A DNA stretch of 64,000 nucleotides from Brachynemurus nebulosus (taxonomy: Eukaryota > Arthropoda > Insecta > Neuroptera > Myrmeleontidae). Below the pieces are notes generated by a model. The model did no database searches. It saw only the letters and a list, made by a program, of their open reading frames with translations, and was not told the DNA's origin. The stretch is taken from contig JAPWDM010000004.1 of NCBI GenBank assembly GCA_035578155.1, forward strand, positions 41,604,551 through 41,668,550. The letters are read 5' to 3'. The stretch's first letter is position 1. Each line of letters opens with the position of its first letter. The position numbers and the translations under genes were made by a program. Below are positions 57,931 through 64,000 of the stretch, piece after piece.

Positions 57931-60826
57931 TATCTATTGTTTAGGTACCTACGCAACTACTATGGTTGTATGCATCGTTTGGGGTAATACATAACTGATT
58001 TTGATATTGGAATGATTATTGATAGATGAGCGGTATGGTAATGTAGATGACGTATCTCCTCCGTTTGGTTTCGAACTCAAGATCTACCAGACAAGAGCGA
58101 AGTGTTCTGATTTTTATTTATATAAAAATTCAAATATTTACCCGGACAACTTCGGCGATATAATGTAGCAGCCAGCATAGAATTTAAGCACTTAATTATC
58201 AATCATGTGGTAAGTCTTTGCAACTGACATTTAACTGACAATAATTTCAATTATTTTTCTCTTTATTTACAGGATTTATTATACTATTATGAAAAATTAT
58301 AGTTTAAGAAATAGTAAAAAATCAGAAGAATCTACTGAAAACGTTCAAGAAAAAATAGGACCATGAACTAAGCCCGGAAGATCTAATTTTCTTTTTTAGA
58401 AATTCACGTTTATTTTGTTTATTGTGAAAAAAAATCAATAAAATGTTTGTAATACAAAAATACTACTACGTTTCAATATAAACTTCATTACAATATTTAG
58501 TAATTAAAATATTAGATTTAATACAGACAATATTAAAATCTCAAACCAAAGAAAACTATCTTTTAATACATATTTGGTTTAAAATATAATCCACCGTTAC
58601 TTATTTTTAATACCTGTTGAATTTAGAATCATAATATTCATAGTACTAGTTTGCAATACAACTGGATTAAGATTTGGTTTGATGATTCTAATCCAAGTTC
58701 AATTAATTTTTAATATCAGTTATATTACAATGAATTTTTTAATATAAACAACCGATTAGATTTTAATAAAATTTTGGTGTTGCCATATATGTAACCTCTG
58801 TTAGATTACTTATTAAGCCTATATTTTTAACCGTGTGAACAAACGTTTGCGCGAAACTATTTTCATATGTACTAGATCAAATATTCGATTCACCGTGTAG
58901 CAGGACCATTTGCTGCATCGGCGAACTTACTTGCTTTAAACGTTCGATCGAACGTTGGAGTGAACGCTGCAAGTATCACCATCGTGTAGAATCGGCTTTA
59001 GATGAATATTTCATATACGAATTAGTTTTAACAAGATGACGATCATGAAGAATTAGAACGAAATGACCAACTGATACACTATTTTGACAGCTAATACACT
59101 TTATTATGTAATTATTGACATCGTACGACGGCGTGTGTGTTTTCCAAGTTTCACTTGACGTCTTATGACGTCAATGATCGTTAAAGTTTTTTGCATAGCT
59201 TGGTATTAATGATACTGCAGCTAATGATTAGAGAAAAGTGGACTTTCAGATTTGTGTTTAAATTTGTTTCATTATTTAGCTTTGTAAAACATCACTTTAC
59301 GGAGTAGTCATATGTCACCATTTTTTATTATTTTTCACATTGGTGACTTTCTATTATAAATTAATTTAAATTTTCTCCAGCAATGTAGTATTTAGTTTGA
59401 TATTGACTATACAATAAAAAATAAATAATTCCTTCTAAATTTATATTTAATTACTAAATAAATGTTGTTAATTTCTATATAAAATTTTGTTTATTTAAAA
59501 TTATGACACTATAAATTAAAATTAACAAAATAATGGAATGTATGAAAATATGTATTTAAGGTCTCAGTATTATCATGCAAACATTTATTATCAGTTTTAA
59601 TTAGAAACTCAAATTATGGGATTATAGATGGAATTTACGTATTTACACGGCTTTAATTAATTAAAATATAATTCCAGATTAATTTACAATTGAAAAAAAA
59701 AAAAAATATATAAAAAATTTAATTAATGTTCTTATATGTTTTTAGGGATTTAAAAATGATTCCTAAAGTTTTTGCAAAGAAAAATAAGAACAGAGATAAC
59801 TTTATACTTGTCTGTAAGATCAAATCCAATATTTAAAAAAAAAAAAATTGATGCATTCCCTATGCAGAAAATCTTCTTGACTCGCTCGAGATTGTATTAA
59901 TTTTGACCCGTATAGCTAAATAGTTAACCTTGTAGGTACTAATGTCCATTACTGTACACAAAATTTTTGTAGTCATAAAGTCCTGAAGAGAAAAAGTTGT
60001 TTCGAAATCGAAAATTTTTATCCAAAATCTAATCTTTGAAAAATTAGAAACAAAAAAATAACATCAATTAACCAGTACAAGGATTTTTATAAATTTTATT
60101 TAAAAAATTAGGAATATCCTCATTCGAGTACATTAGTACTGTATATAAAATTAGTATAAGTATGGTCCATTTCACTTAAATTTAACCATGCTTCATCACT
60201 TATGAATTTAAATAATTTCCGTTTTCTTGGCTTTATCTCTTTCATTATTACATTTACGGAAATTTTAAATTTGCAGTTTGTTTTTAGAAAAGAATAGAAA
60301 ACTGATTTGTTTCGAATATAAGAATAATTATTTAATTTTTTAACGATGACTCATGATCAATTGTATTTGAAACGGGGTATACTACTAATGTTGCTACATT
60401 AACATAAGTATAGTTATGGCCACGTATCTTGACAGATATACATATGATATGAGTATGGGACAAATACAGTTGAGACGCATCCGCATTCAATCACACTAAA
60501 ATAAACATCTAAATTTCAGGCATATTATTATTTTTTCATTCCCACTTTTTTTTTATTTATGACGTTTACTGCTAATATTTTTCTTCTGAGCACTGCCAAG
60601 ATATATGGTCTTAGGTATATATATTAACAAAAAAATTACGAAAAAATACATTTAACCACCTGGCTAATTCATGCATATATGAAATAAAATTAAGCAGTTT
60701 CGTTTACAAAAAAACAAAACACATTACATTTCGTACATTTAACTCGATTTTTGGCTGCTTTATATCTGCAATTGGTAATAACTCTTTATTGCATTGGGTC
60801 ATCGGTATGTTATCCATTCAAAGTAC
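57931..60826. other. AT-rich region without a recognised gene
   Basis: A minus-strand B-box-like GAGTTCGAAACC near 58068-58079, preceded by CACTTCGCTCTTGTCTGGTA, may be a degenerate SINE head. The plus-strand ATTTACAG|GATTTATTAT at 58265-58282 followed by a 25-codon open frame could be an exon but has no support. Otherwise nothing. Confidence 0.45.
58939..58956. repeat. Perfect 18-bp palindrome
   Basis: AACGTTCGATCGAACGTT is exactly self-complementary, in an AT-rich background and flanked by loosely mirrored ACTTACTTGC/GCTGCAAGT-type text. Confidence 0.85.
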
Positions 60827-60901
60827 GTCGATACCCCATTGCAATAGTCAGTTATCTTCAATTGGAGATAGGAGCTGACTATTGCAGTGAAGTATCGATC
60901 A
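60827..60901 (+). ncRNA. Long hairpin, candidate pre-miRNA
   Basis: The 5' arm (GTCGATACCCCATTGCAATA then GTCAGTTATCTTC) and the 3' arm (GAGATAGGAGCTGACTATTG then CAGTGAAGTATCGATC) pair over about 30 positions with a few bulges and mismatches. The terminal loop is of fewer than ten bases. The total of about 75 nt and imperfect stem are of pre-miRNA size. Alternatives are the remains of a short palindromic MITE or an incidental inverted repeat. The mature arm is not one I recognise. The strand is arbitrary for a hairpin. Confidence 0.3.
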
Positions 60902-61315
60902 TGTAAGTAGAGTATGTATACAAATCAATGTATGTCTAATTCCGATTGTCTTGGAATGAACACATTTTTTAAAAAGATATTGTATCATTACTAAATAACA
61001 AAAATGAATTCAATTTATTTTAAAATTATTCTTGTAAAATTTTTCAATGATATAACATTTATTCTACAGACTTTCCAAGAAAGCACTTAATTAAATTAAT
61101 TTACTATTCATATTTTTTCACTTTCTGATTTTTAATATGACCGTACGTATAACAAGATTAATATAAAAAAATAAACTTCGATATATTAAAAATTTTGTAT
61201 TTATAGAACTGAACGTACTTTAAAACAAATCAAAAAAATAAAAAATAAAGATTTGATATAATTAAAAAAAAAGGTGCACGTATGTATGTGGACAAAATAA
61301 GGTGTCAGGACTTTA
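60902..61315. other. AT-rich region without a recognised gene
   Basis: No feature supported. Confidence 0.5.
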
Positions 61316-61450
61316 TTACTTCTTTTAGCGAATTTCCAAAACTGGAAATTCAGCTTTTACGCCAGGTGTCATGGTGCGACCTAAGCCCGAGACCATATCA
61401 GAAATATGTTTTGAGGTCCCTAGAATACGAAAATGATATTCACTAAAATT

Positions 61451-61537
<87 letters not shown>

Positions 61538-61700
61538 CCGCGCGATAACTCTCGAACGAAACGTTTAATGCTTATGAAATTTTGTGTGCGAATTCGATTT
61601 TCCAAATCGTTGGATGAGTTCGTTAGCCAGACACGTCAGATGCCCAAAAGTAGGTTTTCCGGGCGTTTTTTGTCAACAAAATGAGTTTTTTGCCAGAATT
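61316..61700 (+). repeat. Second copy of the repeat around the 50427 TA array, with its own (TA)n
   Basis: TTTTAGCGAATTTCCA, GAAATTCAGCT, ATATGTTTTGAGGTCCCTAG, and ATATTCACTAAAATTTATAT lie left of the array, as at 50304-50430. GATAACTCTCGAACGAAA, CCAAATCGTTG and GTTCGTTAGCCAGACACGTC lie right of it, as at 50620-50715. The TA array (61450-61533) sits at exactly the same internal position in both copies. Confidence 0.88.
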
Positions 61701-64000
61701 AAGCAATTTTTCAAATTTTTTTTTACACCAAGCCTTAGTAAAAGGTAAAATGCATAAAAAATGTTTTTATACCGTTGCTCTAAATTACTTACTTTTCGAG
61801 AAAAACTAGGAAATAAGTCGTTCTCCATTTCACTCGCACTCGCATTCTTTTTTTTTCTGTCTCATTTTTTACGAGCTAAATTCGAAAAAAACCGCTTTTT
61901 AAGTAGCATGTCATGATTTTTTTAATCCAATTTAACGATTCGGCTATATTCTTTTTCTTTGTCAGTTAAATGTTTTTATAATGTATCTCTATTCCATTTT
62001 TTTTTAGATAAAAAATCACGGCGCAGTTTTTTATGTGATATGATCAGAATTTAGATGATGTTTACACCTTCCTAAAATTAATAAGAGCTTGCTACAATCG
62101 CATAAAAATTACGTTAAATCATATTCAAACAATAATATTTTTACGTAATTTTCTATCCAAATGACAATACTACGTTATAATTATATGTATAAACCCATCA
62201 TTTTAGTGGTAAATAAATTTGCACATTCAGTTTTTTTTTCTTTTGACAACAAAACAAATAATTTTAAATTTTGACAAGTTGTATCATACATTTTTGAAAA
62301 TATTAAATATTTATTTTTTTAAGGCAAAAATGTATTAAAGATCTGAAATTTGTTTAACAAAAACCATACATCTGCTCGTTTTACCTTAAAAATCTCGGAA
62401 AATAGAATATTTTTCAATAATTAACTCAGAAAAAGCATATATGAGGTAATTTTCATGATATTTTTTTGAAAATTTCAAAATAGTAGGGTTACAATGTTTT
62501 TTTTTTTTAATTATTTTGTAGAATTTGGTAAACACACATCGTAAAAAGTACTCGCCTTGAAAAAATCAAACAAGTATTTAAAAAAAAAATACTATTTCTT
62601 AAAGAAAATATTAAAATTATGTACAAATGCCCTCCTGACCAACTGATATATTGGAACCGATTTTGAGCAGCTGGATTTACTACAGGCAAAAGCTCATAGT
62701 GAATACACACATTTTTTAACATCCTTTTGAATTTTGTAATTCAATCATTACAAATAAAATCTAAATAAAAAAAATCTCTATGACCTGTTTTTTCTCAATT
62801 TTCTAGCATCAAATCTAGCGATAATTAACTAGCGGGTGATTGTATTGACCACACATTTTAATGTAAAATATATTAATTTTAACCGGCTTCAAAATAACGT
62901 TTCGATTTTAACAATAAAAATATTTAAAAAAGTGTTTAAGTTCTGGCAAGATTGTCAAAAAGGGACTGAAATATTTAATGTGTTAAGTACTTACTAGACT
63001 TATAAACTTTCATTTTCGTATACGCTTTCGGTTTCGGATATTTAATTATTTCGGATATCGGTAGTTTTAGTTACGGTTACGAATATCCATAACATCCCTA
63101 ATGTAAATGTTTGTCAATCCAACTTCATCGAGAGAAAGTTAATTAGGTATTTACGATTTTCGGAAGAACACGTATATAAATTTTATAAGTACGTATTATC
63201 ATATAAACACATTTGGTTTGCAATTTTTTAATAATTAGTTTCTACGCTACTGAAATTATCTATCCATTTGAAAATTGGGATCCAGTGATGTACATTGACA
63301 CTACAAAAGTGTGGGTGAAAAATTTCATTTTCACTTTTACTGAAATTATGTCATAAATTCATATTTTCAGAATTTATTCATTTGACAGAAAAATTCTAAA
63401 TTATTAAAAAAGCCGAATAATTAATAACAATTAAAATAAAAAAAAAAAAAAAAAAACAGAAAACATTTATTTATATTTGCATTTTTATAAAAACATGTAG
63501 GTATTATATTTTATATGCACTTTAACTAAAATGTCAAATTTCACACGTTGTTAATTTTCAATTTCACTCATAATGTGCTTAAAAATCAAAACTTAAAGTT
63601 TATAACATTCACAATCCGTGTAGAGTGTCCATACGTCTTGGTTTTCCCGGATTTGTCACGGTTCTAGCTCCGTTGCTCCGGTGTCCCGACAGACTTTTTC
63701 AAGACGTCGGTCGATTTGTTTCGGTTTTTCAAACTACTAATTTTTTATTTTCATCATCTAATAAGTACACCATTTTTTCATTTTAAATAATGAATAGTTC
63801 AGTATCATATTAAAAGATCAACAGTAGATTCATTTACAACCAAACCTAAAAATATTTAAAAAAATTAATTACTAATTAAATTTTCCAAGTTTTTTCGATT
63901 TTACCTTAAACACCAACTTCCAAAAAAACATTTTCTTTTCTTAACTTTCCATCATATATGTATCTACATAAATAAATTGTAATATTATTTTGCTTGCTTT
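61701..64000. other. AT-rich region without a recognised gene
   Basis: Includes a poly(A) at 63440-63457. A GC-richer patch at 63620-63725 (GAGTGTCCATACGTCTTGGT, GTCCCGACAGAC) looks like the terminal zone of a hAT-like repeat. The phrase ACGAATATCCATAACATCCC at 63079-63098 ends like a hAT terminus (CCCTA), but in neither case did I find a matching second end. Confidence 0.45.

Noticed and set aside
58262..58366. Acceptor-like ATTTACAG followed by a short open frame (MKNYSLRNSKKSEE...) as a host exon
   Set aside because: The frame is only about 25 codons with no donor site or partner exon that I can place.

Overview
The window is strongly AT-rich eukaryotic DNA that looks like a repeat-dense intergenic or heterochromatin-like block from an arthropod, most likely an insect. 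The reasons are the kinds of element present (BEL/Pao LTR element, Jockey-like LINE, mariner, hAT, MULE and piggyBac-like relics), GT-AG introns in two places, and no bacterial-style gene packing. The species cannot be told from the sequence. I see no convincing conserved host protein gene. Every recognisable reading frame belongs to a mobile element and almost all are broken.

Layout. 1-8.2 kb: a 1.4-kb full-length palindrome (FB1) set in (TA)n, a 5'-truncated Jockey-like LINE with poly(A), then a second palindrome (FB2) in (TA)n. 9-13.6 kb: a Tc1/mariner-type transposase relic, palindrome FB3, an internally deleted mariner transposase, palindrome FB4. 14-22.3 kb: dispersed repeat copies, a hAT MITE (16.0-17.0 kb), a TA-flanked TIR element (17.4-20.25 kb) with a hAT nested inside it, and a further hAT MITE (21.5-22.3 kb). 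22.7-27.7 kb: a gag-like relic, a large nested palindrome, and a degenerate tandem array. 29-36 kb: tandem and inverted repeat blocks and a small MITE. 37.3-42.6 kb: a BEL/Pao LTR element with both LTRs and a 5-bp target duplication, lacking most of its reverse transcriptase and integrase. 43-48.4 kb: a non-LTR RT relic split by two (TA)n arrays and a near-identical 213-bp inverted duplication, a tRNA-like SINE head, a MITE, a piggyBac-like zinc-finger relic and element FB5. 49.6-54 kb: a TIR element with internal (TA)n, then a MULE with a spliced FLYWCH-MULE transposase interrupted by a hAT MITE. 54.4-57.9 kb: a ~120-bp-unit minisatellite split by element FB6, which holds a possible three-exon gene. 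58-64 kb: mostly featureless AT-rich DNA with one long hairpin that could be a pre-miRNA.

The unifying pattern is seventeen long (TA)n arrays that repeatedly mark the edges of palindromic, TA-bounded elements with unrelated termini, or occupy a fixed position inside a dispersed repeat family. This suggests that element mobility and (TA)n array growth are linked here. The best leads for something undescribed are that association, the FB6 element (candidate spliced ORF plus dense TTACAAAA subterminal motifs), and the (TA)n-flanked inverted duplication at 43.9-44.7 kb.
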